Source of the DNA: Eggerthellaceae bacterium
GTDB taxonomy: Bacteria; Actinomycetota; Coriobacteriia; Coriobacteriales; Eggerthellaceae
Assembly (NCBI GenBank): GCA_017434045.1
Contig: JAFRGA010000023.1
Coordinates: 21,785 to 85,784, forward strand
Direction: 5' to 3'
Length of the DNA stretch: 64,000 nt
Position 1 is the stretch's first letter. Every line of letters starts with the position of its first letter. The notes under the pieces are model-generated. The model was given only the letters and a program-made list of their open reading frames with translations. It was not told where the DNA came from and ran no database searches. The position numbers and the translations under genes were made by a program. Shown in pieces: positions 23,171 through 31,994 of this stretch.

Positions 23171-24487
23171 TTATTCGGGCTCGAAGAAGCTCACGATTTC
23201 GACATGGTACGTTTGGGGGAACATGTCCACCGGCTTAGCCTGCACGAGCTTGTAACCGCGTTTAGCGAAGCGTGCCACATCGCGCGCCCACGTGGAAGGA
23301 TTACAGCTCACGTACGCTATACGAGCTGGCTTGGCGGTGGCAATGCCGTCGACGACGCCCTCGAACAAGCCAGCGCGTGGCGGATCGACGACGAGCGCAT
23401 CGAGCTCTCCGAGCATTTCAAGTTCATATGCGACATCGCCGCCCACGACTTCGATGTCCACTTCGTTATGATCGGTGTTGGCACGTAAATCTCGTACCGA
23501 CCACTTCGAGGACTCTATGGCGACCACTTCTGCCCCTGCGATGGCGAGCGGGATGCCGAACGTTCCGCCGCCAGCGTAAAGGTCGGCTACGTATGCTCCT
23601 CTGACATCGCCGAGCCCTTCGAGAACCATATCGACCATATGGGAAGCTTGGGCGGTGTTGACCTGGAAGAACGCAGGTGCGGAGGTGGCGTATTCTATTT
23701 TGCCTAGGTTCTCGCGCCAACGCCCTCGTCCGTCAAGCACCTCCACGCCCTTCACGTTGCGCGCCTTGCCAGGCTCCGCGAGAACGCGGATGATGCCGGA
23801 AGCCTTGCATGCAGAGCCAAGCGTTTTAGCGAATAAAGCCCGAGGAAATGGTCCCGGTTTTGTCCAAATCGCGACTTCCAAATCGCCCGTTGCGAAGCTA
23901 TGGCGTACGCCGATGCGGTGTATACCCAGGTCGCGGGAACCTTGGGCGTATCTAATAGCCCCGCAGAGCGCTTTAGGGACCTTCTCGATTTTCTTGTGGA
24001 CGAGGCGGGATGAATCGGCGCCGGTCAGCTCATCGGAACCTTCCTTGTGGAAGCCGACGGTGAAGAGGCCCTTGTCGTCCATTACGCAGCCCATCTCGAG
24101 CTTGTTGCGGTAACCCCATTCACGTTTGCTCGGAAGGCAGGTTTCCACTACGGATTCCGCAAACTCCTCGGCCGCTTTTCCCGTTCGGATTAACGCATCG
24201 ACGACATTCGCCCGCTTGTATTCGAGCTGTGCGTCGTACTGCAGATGCTGCCATGGTGCCGTGCCGCACAAAAGGTCGACCTGCGAAGTTGGGGCAGTGC
24301 GTACGGGGGATGCCTCCAGGATTCTCTCCACGCGAGCCCGAGCATAGGTGCTCTTGTCCTCGGTCACTTTGATGTCCACGGTATCGCCTGGGGCCGCTCC
24401 CTCCACAAAGACCGTCTTACCGTTCGGAAGATGCCCAACAGCATCAGGGCTGTATGCCATGCGTTCGATTTTGACTACTGCGTCCAT
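23171..24487 (-). CDS. TrmA/RlmD-family class I SAM-dependent RNA (uracil-5-)methyltransferase
   Basis: 438 residues; AAAGGA precedes the ATG at 24487 by 10 bases. The N-terminal TRAM domain (about 1-60) binds RNA. The central and C-terminal methyltransferase has F-F-Q-V-N-T, V-A-D-L-Y-A-G-G-G-T-F-G (SAM loop), D-P-P-R-A-G-L, and V-S-C-N-P-S-T with the catalytic Cys. It probably makes 5-methyluridine in 23S rRNA. The usual iron-sulphur ligand segment C-G-G-C-x-W-Q-H is here C-G-T-A-P-W-Q-H, and no Cys is found six residues upstream, so the [4Fe-4S] cluster is probably absent. The exact target nucleotide cannot be inferred. It is divergent from tRNA-Arg. Confidence 0.88.
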   Translation of the reverse strand: MDAVVKIERMAYSPDAVGHLPNGKTVFVEGAAPGDTVDIKVTEDKSTYARARVERILEASPVRTAPTSQVDLLCGTAPWQHLQYDAQLEYKRANVVDALIRTGKAAEEFAESVVETCLPSKREWGYRNKLEMGCVMDDKGLFTVGFHKEGSDELTGADSSRLVHKKIEKVPKALCGAIRYAQGSRDLGIHRIGVRHSFATGDLEVAIWTKPGPFPRALFAKTLGSACKASGIIRVLAEPGKARNVKGVEVLDGRGRWRENLGKIEYATSAPAFFQVNTAQASHMVDMVLEGLGDVRGAYVADLYAGGGTFGIPLAIAGAEVVAIESSKWSVRDLRANTDHNEVDIEVVGGDVAYELEMLGELDALVVDPPRAGLFEGVVDGIATAKPARIAYVSCNPSTWARDVARFAKRGYKLVQAKPVDMFPQTYHVEIVSFFEPE

Positions 24488-24552
24488 GAACTGTGAATCC
24501 TTTGTCCTCAGTGCGAAAGCACCCTTATCATAGCGTATAATCCAACCGTTTA

Positions 24553-24629
24553 GTCCCCTTAGCTCAGCTGGATAGAGCGTCTGCCTCCGGAGCAGAAGGC
24601 CGTGGGTTCGAATCCCGCAGGGGACGCCA
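24553..24629 (+). tRNA. tRNA-Arg (anticodon CCG)
   Basis: Acceptor GTCCCCT pairs with AGGGGAC, D-arm GCTC/GAGC, anticodon stem TCTGC/GCAGA around CTCCGGA (anticodon CCG), T-stem GTGGG/CCCGC around TTCGAAT, discriminator G and encoded CCA at 24627-24629. Confidence 0.96.
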
Positions 24630-24638
24630 GAGCACAGA

Positions 24639-24665
24639 ATGGCCCCGCAACAGCGGGGTCATTTC
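24639..24665 (+). terminator. Terminator after tRNA-Arg
   Basis: CCCCGC at 24643-24648 pairs with GCGGGG at 24653-24658 around AACA, with flanking ATG/CAT pairing and a TTTC tail. It may also serve the minus-strand operon ending at 24758. Confidence 0.7.
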
Positions 24666-24757
24666 ATGTCAACCCACATTGCGGGGATTCGAACCTTGCC
24701 AAACCCTGGTCTGTCGATTTCAAACCATACAGGGGAGGAAGGACTTGGTGTAACGGG

Positions 24758-25897
24758 TTATTTGCCGCCAGTTTCCTTCGAGGTTTCCTGAATGTCCTCG
24801 TAAGCTGCTTTGCCGATTTCCGCCATGGTGTCCTGGGCGTTGCCCGCGCCGAAACCTTTGCCACCGCAGAGCGCCACGATGATGAAGGGCGTTTTCCCCT
24901 CCACGATGCCGCCGTCATGGCGCACCGTGGGAAGCGATCCGGTTTTGTGCGCGAAAACCGTTCCCGATGGCAAGCCCTGGGAGATGCAGGTGCTATCCGT
25001 TTGGGCTTTCAGGCATTCGAGCATGAACGCGCTCATCTTCTCGTTCACGAAGGTCTTGTCGTAAACCATCTTGAGCAGCACCATCAGGTCGTCGGCGGAC
25101 GTGTAGTTGTCGTGTCCCTTCTCCGCGGCCTCGGTGTCCATCATGTGCCGTCCGAGCTTTGTTTCCTTCAGCCCGAGCCGTTTCGCCTCGGCATTGATCG
25201 CATCCATTCCGCACAGGTCGATGAGCACGTTGGCAGCCACGTTGTCGCTCTCGGCGATCATAAGCTTCAGCATTTCACGCTTGGTGACTTTGGCTCCGGC
25301 GCCTCTTCCTCCCAAGGAGCCGGTGCCGCCCACGATGTCGCTTTCTTTGAGCGTATAGGTGTCTTCGAGTTTGTGCTTGCCTTCGGAGACCTGATTGAGG
25401 AAGGCTTCCGCGATGAGGAGCTTGATCATGCTCGCCGAGAGCATTTTCTTATCGGAACGGTAGGTGACCGACTCGCCCGTCACGGGGTTCAAGGCACTTA
25501 CGGAAACATCCATGCCCGAAGCCTTCGCCAAGCGCTTGAAATCAGCTTCCCATGCCTTTTCCAAAGGGGTACTCGCCGTATGAGCTGCCGATGAGCTTGC
25601 AGAGCTTACCGAGGAGGCGCTTGCCGAAGATGCCGAAGATGCCGAAGACGCGCTTGACGACCTTTCGGAAAGCGCCAAGTCATCTGGGGACGTGTCGGCA
25701 AAGATTTCGTCAGAAGAGCCTTCCGAGGCCGAGCTCACCAAGCTCGTCGATGAGGCGCCTTCCTGGCTGTTCGATTGACCTTGGGCACAGCCGCATGCGG
25801 AAAACAGCAGGGCGGCCACGCATGCGAAAACGACGACGAACCGTACTACTAACTGGGGGAGCAAAGTTTTCGGAATGATGGCGATAGGCGTAAACAC
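24758..25897 (-). CDS. Class A beta-lactamase-fold serine hydrolase lipoprotein, lacking the deacylation Glu
   Basis: 379 residues from a GTG at 25897, preceded by GAGGAGG with 6-base spacing; the ATG at 25921 has no ribosome site. A lipobox-like F-S-A-C follows the N-terminal hydrophobic segment. An Asp/Ser/Ala-rich tether runs to about 110. The catalytic fold has S-M-I-K (SxxK), S-D-N, and K-T-G. The omega-loop Glu of class A beta-lactamases (R-x-E-x-x-L-N) is not found; the corresponding stretch reads R-H-M-M-D-T-E. Penicillin binding or D-amino-acid peptidase activity is therefore more likely than beta-lactam hydrolysis. It is last in an operon with a glycosyltransferase and a flippase-like protein. 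Confidence 0.85.
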   Translation of the reverse strand: MFTPIAIIPKTLLPQLVVRFVVVFACVAALLFSACGCAQGQSNSQEGASSTSLVSSASEGSSDEIFADTSPDDLALSERSSSASSASSASSASASSVSSASSSAAHTASTPLEKAWEADFKRLAKASGMDVSVSALNPVTGESVTYRSDKKMLSASMIKLLIAEAFLNQVSEGKHKLEDTYTLKESDIVGGTGSLGGRGAGAKVTKREMLKLMIAESDNVAANVLIDLCGMDAINAEAKRLGLKETKLGRHMMDTEAAEKGHDNYTSADDLMVLLKMVYDKTFVNEKMSAFMLECLKAQTDSTCISQGLPSGTVFAHKTGSLPTVRHDGGIVEGKTPFIIVALCGGKGFGAGNAQDTMAEIGKAAYEDIQETSKETGGK

Positions 25898-25935
25898 GTG
25901 GTTCCTCCTCACGGCTAGCATGCGGAAGTTCGAGT

Positions 25936-27462
25936 TTAGGCTTGCTCGACAGCTTCCAGTTGGGTTTCGGGGGTTTGCTCGACGGATCCCAGGTCGGCTT
26001 CGGGGACTTTTTCGGCAGCTTCTAGCTGGGCATGGCCCTCTTCGGTCTCGCCCTGCTCGGCTTCGCTTGCCTCGGTTTCTTCCTGCTCCTCGTCGGCGCG
26101 TTTCTTCTTGCGCTTGCTGCGCTTCTCTTTGGGGATGACCGTATGGTCCGTGAACGCCATGCGCACGTCATCGCGGCGCAGCCAGCGCGCCAAGGCGGAA
26201 TTCTCGTTGTTCACCATGAGCGTCAAGATCATGCCGAGGACTATGGGCAGGTAGAATGTGAAGAAACGCCAGATGAACGTTGAAAGGGCAACGATCGAGG
26301 CATCGCCGTACACGTAGTTGAAGAACGTGATGTAGCTTGCTTCGGATGCGCCGATTGCGCCCGGCAACGGGACGAACGATGCGATGAGGTAGACGAACGC
26401 TTGGCACGACACGACGGTGAAGTAGTCGTTCGCCTCGACCCCGAACCCCGCGAAAATGACCCATGAGAGGGAAAAGTAAACGGTAAGCTGGACGAAGGTC
26501 ACGAGCGATACCTTTGCCAAAACGGCAGGCCTCTTGAGGAGGAAGCGGATTCCCTCGTACGATTCCTCGAGCGATTTGGTGGCGTTCTCCAGCGTTTCCT
26601 CGGGGGTTTTCAAAATGCCGATGCGCCCGAACAGCCTGATGGCCCAACGGGTTGTCTTGACGATGGCGTTTTTCGCGAACGCGAGGGAGAACAGCATGGC
26701 TATGAGCACGAAACCGCCGACGAAGCCGATGGCGACGAGGTACATGATCGGCCGCAGGTCCTGCATGAAGTAATTGAACCTGAGGATGAGCACGATGACC
26801 GCGTAAACGGTCATCGTGAGCTGATAGACGATGAAGCGGCACAGCAGCATGGGCATGGCGTGCTCCACCGGGAGTCCGAAACGCGAGTAGTAGTACGCCT
26901 GCATGGGTTGGCCACCGCTCGAAAGGGGCGTGATGCAGTTGAAGTACTGCCCGATGACGGTGACGATGTTCGTCTTAACGAACGAGAACCCCCGGTACAG
27001 CTCGTCGCAGATCAGCTGCATGCTCAAGGACTCGAGCATCCAGTAGATGACGATTCCCACGAGAGCTAGCAGCAGGAATGCGTAATTGAACGATGTGAAG
27101 GCGTTGAGCGTCTGCTCGCCTTCGCCCGCGATGAACAGATAACCGAATAGAACGATGAAGGCGAGCGCGCAGAGGGCGACGTTGAGTTTGCGGCCGAACG
27201 AGTGCGCCGTCCCCCTGTCGGGCAATGGTAGCGAGTCATCGCCGCCGATGGCCGACAGGTCGATATCGGTGAAGCCAATCTTGGCACCCGATTCGGCCAT
27301 CTCGATGTCGTCAGCTGAAAGGGAGTGCATCCAGTGGTCGGCATCCGCATATACGGGTGCGTCTTCGGAAAGGCCGGATTGTGGTTCGATGGGATTCGGC
27401 TCTGGTGCAGTTGATTGCTCGCCGTTCCGTTCATCTGGCTTTGTCAGCTGAGCCTTTGCCAT
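25936..27462 (-). CDS. Lysylphosphatidylglycerol-synthetase-TM/AglD-like (UPF0104) membrane protein
   Basis: 508 residues. About 90 acidic, Pro-rich residues precede 8 or so membrane helices. The family signatures G-Q-Y-F-N-C-I-T-P-L-S-S-G-G-Q-P and F-V-P-L-P-G-A-I-G-A-S-E are clear. The last 80 residues are highly charged, a basic K-R-S-K-R-K-K-K run followed by a Glu-rich tail. Such proteins are fused to MprF or act alone in lipid-linked glycan or aminoacyl-lipid handling, probably as flippases; no aminoacyl-transfer domain is present here. It lies 24 bases after a GT2 glycosyltransferase and before a serine hydrolase, so an envelope glycolipid role is inferred. Confidence 0.85.
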   Translation of the reverse strand: MAKAQLTKPDERNGEQSTAPEPNPIEPQSGLSEDAPVYADADHWMHSLSADDIEMAESGAKIGFTDIDLSAIGGDDSLPLPDRGTAHSFGRKLNVALCALAFIVLFGYLFIAGEGEQTLNAFTSFNYAFLLLALVGIVIYWMLESLSMQLICDELYRGFSFVKTNIVTVIGQYFNCITPLSSGGQPMQAYYYSRFGLPVEHAMPMLLCRFIVYQLTMTVYAVIVLILRFNYFMQDLRPIMYLVAIGFVGGFVLIAMLFSLAFAKNAIVKTTRWAIRLFGRIGILKTPEETLENATKSLEESYEGIRFLLKRPAVLAKVSLVTFVQLTVYFSLSWVIFAGFGVEANDYFTVVSCQAFVYLIASFVPLPGAIGASEASYITFFNYVYGDASIVALSTFIWRFFTFYLPIVLGMILTLMVNNENSALARWLRRDDVRMAFTDHTVIPKEKRSKRKKKRADEEQEETEASEAEQGETEEGHAQLEAAEKVPEADLGSVEQTPETQLEAVEQA

Positions 27463-27486
27463 ATTGTCCTTCCAACAAGCACGCGC

Positions 27487-28557
27487 TTATGCGAATTTAT
27501 ACAGTTTTTGCGCAATGCCGAAGCCCAGGCGTGCAACGCGACGACCAAGCGCGGTTTTCCGGTTGGCGCGTCCAGCCCACGAGTGGCACACCCGCTCGTA
27601 GAGCGCTGGGTTTTTACCGTGCAAGTACTCCCAAAGATCATAGTTCTTCTTGATCGACTCCTCGGTGTCGATCATAAACAGGTGAATCGTCGACACGCTC
27701 ATCATGCACGACACGTAGCCTATCATGAGCATGGCGCAGTTGGGCTCGCGTTCGAGCAGCTCCGCATAGTCGATATCATCGATGGCGAGTTTCGTTGCCA
27801 TGAGTTGCTCATCGATGTGCTTCATGACAACGTCGATTTCAACCGATTGGCCTTCCCGACCGATGAGGTAATGGTATGGGGCGACATCGAGGTAGTAGAG
27901 CGTCTTGACGAAGGGCATGGGATGGAGCAGAAGATGGCTGTCCATGTAGGAGACGCCCGTCGGGAGCACGGTGTTCGACTTGCGCAGGATGCTGGTCTTG
28001 TACCATGCGGCATGTATCATGATGAACTTGTCTAGGCCGGTGCGGCCCATTTCCGGCCAGGTGAAAACCCTATCTGCCGGGAAGAAGCTTCGATACTGCA
28101 TCGTGCGGTTGGATTTGCTGGCCAAATGGTCGTACACGTAGTTCGTGATCAACAAGTCGGGAGCGTTGCCCGCGCTCACGGCAGCCTGGAGCGTATCGAG
28201 GACGCACTGCAGCGCGTCCTGGTCGAAGCGGTCGTCTGAATCGATAACCTTGAAATAGATGCCCTTCGCGAGCTTGATTCCATGGTTGACGACGCCACCC
28301 CAGTTGGAGTTCTCCTGGTTTATGGCCACAACGTTTTGGTAGCTATCGGCATACTCTTGGGCGATATCGCCGGTGTTGTCGGACGAACCGTCGTTTATGA
28401 GGATGATCTCGCAGGATTGTTCGATCTTCAGCAAAGACTCTATGCCGTTCCTCATGAATTTCGCCGAATTGTAGCAAGGCATGACGAACGTGATGAGAGG
28501 CGCGTCAAGCTGGGTTGCCGCATCGGCTCTCCTCTGTGCGCTTTCTGCAGCGACCAC
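27487..28557 (-). CDS. Family 2 glycosyltransferase
   Basis: 356 residues; the GTG start at 28557 follows AAAGGAG by 4 bases. The GT-A domain has F-V-M-P-C-Y-N-S near residue 27, I-I-L-I-N-D-G-S-S-D-N-T, the N-x-G-V-V-N-H-G-I element and D-S-D-D (DxD metal motif). The C-terminal half (about 220-356) contains a conserved H-L-L-L-H-P-M-P region and ends with a basic segment, without membrane helices. It transfers a sugar from a nucleotide donor; acceptor unknown. First gene of a three-gene minus-strand operon. Similar GT2 enzymes in Coriobacteriia are linked to surface glycans. Confidence 0.88.
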   Translation of the reverse strand: MVAAESAQRRADAATQLDAPLITFVMPCYNSAKFMRNGIESLLKIEQSCEIILINDGSSDNTGDIAQEYADSYQNVVAINQENSNWGGVVNHGIKLAKGIYFKVIDSDDRFDQDALQCVLDTLQAAVSAGNAPDLLITNYVYDHLASKSNRTMQYRSFFPADRVFTWPEMGRTGLDKFIMIHAAWYKTSILRKSNTVLPTGVSYMDSHLLLHPMPFVKTLYYLDVAPYHYLIGREGQSVEIDVVMKHIDEQLMATKLAIDDIDYAELLEREPNCAMLMIGYVSCMMSVSTIHLFMIDTEESIKKNYDLWEYLHGKNPALYERVCHSWAGRANRKTALGRRVARLGFGIAQKLYKFA

Positions 28558-28782
28558 GCCGCTCCTTTCGCCTAACTCTGCCGTATCCGAACAGTATAGC
28601 CGTCAATTACCACAAGATTTCGAATGACATGAAACGAGGATACTAAATATTCGGTTTGCAGCAAGGGCGGAACAGCTGCTTGACAGCTTCCCATGAATAT
28701 TGGACGGTTTTTCGCCTGCAGCTGGTATTCCCTGATAAAATCCCGAATATGTATGTTCGCGAGAATGCGGAAAGGAAACGAC

Positions 28783-29319
28783 GTGACTGAACTTTACACT
28801 CCTGCATACAAGCCGACCGGCAATGAGGTCGCTGTGCTCACCACGACGCAGGGTACGATCCGCGTCCAGCTGGCCGGTCTCGATGCGCCCATCCATGTAG
28901 GCAACTTCGTCGAGCTGTCGCAAAAGGGTTTTTACGACGGCCTGAAATTCCATCGCTATGTACCCGGCTTCGTCATTCAAGGCGGATGCCCCAACACGCG
29001 TGATATGACCCCCGAGGACGTTGCGCGCGGTTTGAGGGGACCTCAAGGGCAGCCTGGAACCGGCGGTCCCGGCTATCAGATCAAAGGCGAATGGCGCACG
29101 AACCCCAACAACGAGCATAAGGACGGCACGCTGGCAATGGCGCGCTCCCAGATGCCCGATTCGGCTGGATCCCAGTTCTACTTCTGCCTCGGCCCCCAGC
29201 CGTTCCTGGATTCCGACTACACCGTTTTCGGTCAGACGATCGAGGGGTTTGACGTCATCGGCAAGCTGCGCGCCGGAGATGTCATCGAGCACATTGAGAT
29301 AGAGAACGCAGCCCAGTAG
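28783..29319 (+). CDS. Cyclophilin-type peptidyl-prolyl cis-trans isomerase
   Basis: 178 residues from a GTG at 28783, with AAAGGA (28771-28776) 6 bases upstream; earlier in-frame ATGs (from 28693) give nonconserved sequence. The cyclophilin core is clear: Y-D-G-L-K-F-H-R-Y-V-P-G-F-V-I-Q-G-G-C-P, then a loop, G-T-L-A-M-A-R-S-Q-M-P-D-S-A-G-S-Q-F-Y-F, and V-F-G-Q-T-I-E-G-F-D-V. The active-site Arg, Phe and Gln/Phe pattern is kept. There is no signal peptide, so it should act in the cytoplasm as a folding helper. It is divergent from the glycosyltransferase operon. Confidence 0.92.
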   Translation: MTELYTPAYKPTGNEVAVLTTTQGTIRVQLAGLDAPIHVGNFVELSQKGFYDGLKFHRYVPGFVIQGGCPNTRDMTPEDVARGLRGPQGQPGTGGPGYQIKGEWRTNPNNEHKDGTLAMARSQMPDSAGSQFYFCLGPQPFLDSDYTVFGQTIEGFDVIGKLRAGDVIEHIEIENAAQ

Positions 29320-29380
29320 TTCTTGAGCTCCGAGCGTCCTGTTCCAGACGCTCACCTTGCAGGCCGACAAAAGGACCCTT

Positions 29381-30913
29381 ATGAACAACGAATTATTCCA
29401 GCAAGCCAAAACAGCAATGGGCGCTCGTGACTACAATCGGGCTTACGATTTGTTCATGCAATGCCTCAACGATCCGGAGAACCCTCCTGCTCCTGGCGAG
29501 GTGGGCTTAATTTATCATCAGGCTGGCAATTGTCTTGTTAAGCTGAAGAGCTACTACGAGGCTATAGAAGCCTACACGAAGTCGACTGCCGATTCCGAAT
29601 ACGATGCGGTGGGTACGGTGAACTGCAATCTCGGCATGGCGTATGCCGCGCTGAGGGATTGGGTTAACGCAGTCAAGCACTTCGAGATCGCCGTTTCCGA
29701 TCGCAACTATCCCACGCCTTACAAGGCGTATATGGGTATGGGCAACGCCTTGTTGAAGCAAGGGAAATCTGCTGAAGCCGGAGTGGCGTTCCGCGAGGCT
29801 GCCCTTGACGAGTCGAACCCGGATCCGACGAAGGCCCTCCTCAACCTCGGTGTGTGCTTTATGGCTCTCAACCGTCCCGCCGATGCAGTCGCATCGTATG
29901 AGAGCGCGCTTCAGTTCGACATGTCGAGCGATACGAGAAACAAGCTGTATGCCAGTTTGGGACAGGCTTACGTGGCAACGGGGCAGATGGATCAGGCTGT
30001 AGCCGCATTCGAGCGTGCGATTGCCGACAAGACGTACTTCTTGTCCGATTCGGCGAGCGTTGACTACCAAAGGGCCATTGGGGCCATATCGCAGGGCAAT
30101 TCCGAGAACACCCAATCCCTGCCTGCCATCGATATGTCCGGCTTGGACGTGTTGTCCGACTCGCCGGCTGTCTCGGTGGAGCATGAGGCTTACGTTGTGG
30201 ATAACCAGGCCGTTTCGGGAGACTATTATTTCGCAGACCAATATGCCCATCAGGGCGACCCGATGAACAATGCCGACTACTTCTTCGAGGCAAGCGACCA
30301 GGAGCTCGAGCAGTGGTCAAGAGGCGTGGTGAAACTCGAGCGCAAGCGCCGCGGTGTTGGCCTCAAGATCCTCGTCGTCATCATCTTGCTGCTGCTTGCT
30401 GCACTGGGCGCGGGCTTGTACCTGTATCTGCAAGGTTACGGCTATCCGACGCAAGAGGCTATGGTCGAGCGGCTGTTCCAGGATCCAAGCTCGTCGGATG
30501 TATATGTCGATGGTCTGAGCGAGAAGGACATCCAGGATGCGTCCTCGCTTATCGAACCTGGCTCGACAATCGTGGTCGATGGCGTTTCGCGTGGAACCAC
30601 CGCATCGACGGCATACGTTACCGCCACGACTCCCGAGGGTGGGAAGGTTACCTACGAAGTGGACTTGGTGCGCAATCTCATCGGCTGGAAGGTGTCGAAC
30701 GTCGATTTGTACTTCGCAAGCCAGCATAGCAGTGCTGAAAGCTCGGATCAGCAATCGCAAGGTTCCGTATCCGAGGGGGCTTCTGCCGCAGGTCAGGATT
30801 CGGCGGCTGCCTCTACTTCCGCAGGGTCCGCTTCTGCTGAGTCCGCTTCCGCAGGGTCCGCTTCTGCTGAGTCCGCCTCGTCGGAAGCTGCATCGTCTGC
30901 ATCGGCAAGTTAG
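29381..30913 (+). CDS. TPR-repeat protein with a single membrane span and exported Ser/Ala-rich tail
   Basis: 510 residues; ATG at 29381 follows AAAGGA (29370-29375). Residues 1 to about 230 hold five to six tetratricopeptide repeats (for example G-N-C-L-V-K-L-K-S-Y-Y-E-A-I-E-A-Y, L-G-V-C-F-M-A-L-N-R-P-A-D-A-V-A-S-Y). A membrane helix (I-L-V-V-I-I-L-L-L-L-A-A-L) follows a basic stop at about 310-320. The exported part (about 345-430) is a small domain; the C-terminus is a low-complexity S-A-G-S-A-S-A-E repeat. The TPR part is cytoplasmic, a scaffold probably connecting envelope and cytoplasm. Function unknown. Confidence 0.82.
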   Translation: MNNELFQQAKTAMGARDYNRAYDLFMQCLNDPENPPAPGEVGLIYHQAGNCLVKLKSYYEAIEAYTKSTADSEYDAVGTVNCNLGMAYAALRDWVNAVKHFEIAVSDRNYPTPYKAYMGMGNALLKQGKSAEAGVAFREAALDESNPDPTKALLNLGVCFMALNRPADAVASYESALQFDMSSDTRNKLYASLGQAYVATGQMDQAVAAFERAIADKTYFLSDSASVDYQRAIGAISQGNSENTQSLPAIDMSGLDVLSDSPAVSVEHEAYVVDNQAVSGDYYFADQYAHQGDPMNNADYFFEASDQELEQWSRGVVKLERKRRGVGLKILVVIILLLLAALGAGLYLYLQGYGYPTQEAMVERLFQDPSSSDVYVDGLSEKDIQDASSLIEPGSTIVVDGVSRGTTASTAYVTATTPEGGKVTYEVDLVRNLIGWKVSNVDLYFASQHSSAESSDQQSQGSVSEGASAAGQDSAAASTSAGSASAESASAGSASAESASSEAASSASAS

Positions 30914-30966
30914 CCTGATCAAGGGTGCGGGCAGTTTTTGGGCTGCAGCTTCATCTGCGTATTAAC

Positions 30967-31003
30967 AGGGCGGGCTTTCAGTTCGAAAGCCCGCCCTTGT
31001 TGT
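30967..31003 (+). terminator. Terminator after the TPR gene
   Basis: 30967-30979 and 30985-30997 form a perfect 13-bp stem (AGGGCGGGCTTTC) with a 5-base loop, followed by TTGTTGT. Confidence 0.85.
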
Positions 31004-31138
31004 ATCAGGATGCCTCGATGGCTCAACGATGCGCTTTCGGGTGTTTCAAGCCGTCGATGGGGTAAGGGCAATGCGGTAGCCTGAGGGCTTCACAGCTCTG
31101 TTGGTTCCCAATCTGTCATCTTGTTCGAAAGGTCGCCT

Positions 31139-31522
31139 ATGGTGAGGTTAAGCGATGAGGAATTCGAGGGCGCCATCATGGCCGCCATGGACACCATTCC
31201 CGACGAGTTTCTTGACGAGTTGGAGAACGTGGCCATCGTCATCGCCGACGAACCGGATCTCGATGACTGTTTCGGCGATGGATACTTCGCATCGGGCGGA
31301 GAGATGCTCGGCTTATACGACGGGATGTCGTTGGCCGAACGGGATTCGAGTTACGGAATGGGTGATTATCCAGACACCATAACCATCTTCAAGGGACCGC
31401 ACGAGCGTGTGGCCAGCTCTCGCGAGAACCTGTTCGAAGAAGTGCGGAAAACCGTCGTTCACGAGATAGCCCACTATTTTGGCCTCGATGAAGACGAGGT
31501 CGAGGAGATGGGCTATGCATAG
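31139..31522 (+). CDS. Small zincin-like metallopeptidase-family protein (PF06262 type)
   Basis: 127 residues. AAAGG (31128-31132) lies 6 bases before the ATG at 31139. The C-terminal T-V-V-H-E-I-A-H-Y-F-G-L-D-E-D is the HExxH zinc motif with a downstream Asp/Glu-rich ligand region, and the domain as a whole matches the small metallopeptidase family widespread in Actinobacteria and Proteobacteria. L-P-D-E-F-like segment (I-P-D-E-F-L-D-E-L-E-N-V) near residue 19 is characteristic. It is cytoplasmic; substrate unknown. The stop overlaps the next gene by 8 bases, linking two HExxH/HEYGH proteins. Confidence 0.85.
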   Translation: MVRLSDEEFEGAIMAAMDTIPDEFLDELENVAIVIADEPDLDDCFGDGYFASGGEMLGLYDGMSLAERDSSYGMGDYPDTITIFKGPHERVASSRENLFEEVRKTVVHEIAHYFGLDEDEVEEMGYA

Positions 31523-31994
31523 GGTCTTAGCCTACCTGCTTTGGCAAGTCGTATGGGGCTTTCCGCAGACTGTGCTGGGTGCCTGTGTGTTATTGGCCAA
31601 CGTGAGAAAACCGCATTTCATGCACCATGGCGCTATCGTGACGATATGGGAGCTGAAGGCTGGGTTGTCCCTTGGGCCGTTCGTGTTCCTTAACTCTTGG
31701 CCGCGCAGCTCCCTTGGTGACGAGGGATTTGGCGAGCCCGCTCCCGGCATCGTCCTCAACGACAGGCTTCTCGTGCACGAATACGGTCATACGATTCAAT
31801 CCCTTATCCTTGGGCCAGCTTACCTATTCGTGATAGGCATTCCCTCGTATGCGTGGTTCAAGATACCCCGACTTGTGAGGAAACGGCACTCCACCGGCTT
31901 GTCCTATTACGCGTTTTACACCGAGAAATGGGCAAACCATCTGGGAGAATTGGTGCTCGGACGCCCTTCGATGGGGCAGGCGTTCATCGATTAG
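31515..31994 (+). CDS. Small membrane protein with an HEYGH motif
   Basis: 159 residues; the ATG at 31515 lies 7 bases after GAGGAG (31502-31507) and within the end of the preceding gene. Two to three hydrophobic segments are present (residues about 3-28 and 90-115). R-L-L-V-H-E-Y-G-H-T-I-Q-S is an HExxH-type zinc motif immediately before a membrane helix, as in site-2-protease-like or M48-like folds. No full peptidase family could be matched. Translational coupling to the zincin gene suggests joint function. Protease activity is inference. Confidence 0.65.
   Translation: MHRVLAYLLWQVVWGFPQTVLGACVLLANVRKPHFMHHGAIVTIWELKAGLSLGPFVFLNSWPRSSLGDEGFGEPAPGIVLNDRLLVHEYGHTIQSLILGPAYLFVIGIPSYAWFKIPRLVRKRHSTGLSYYAFYTEKWANHLGELVLGRPSMGQAFID

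Noticed and set aside
24758..25897. Antibiotic-resistance beta-lactamase
   Set aside because: The class A deacylation Glu motif is missing and the operon context is envelope biosynthesis.
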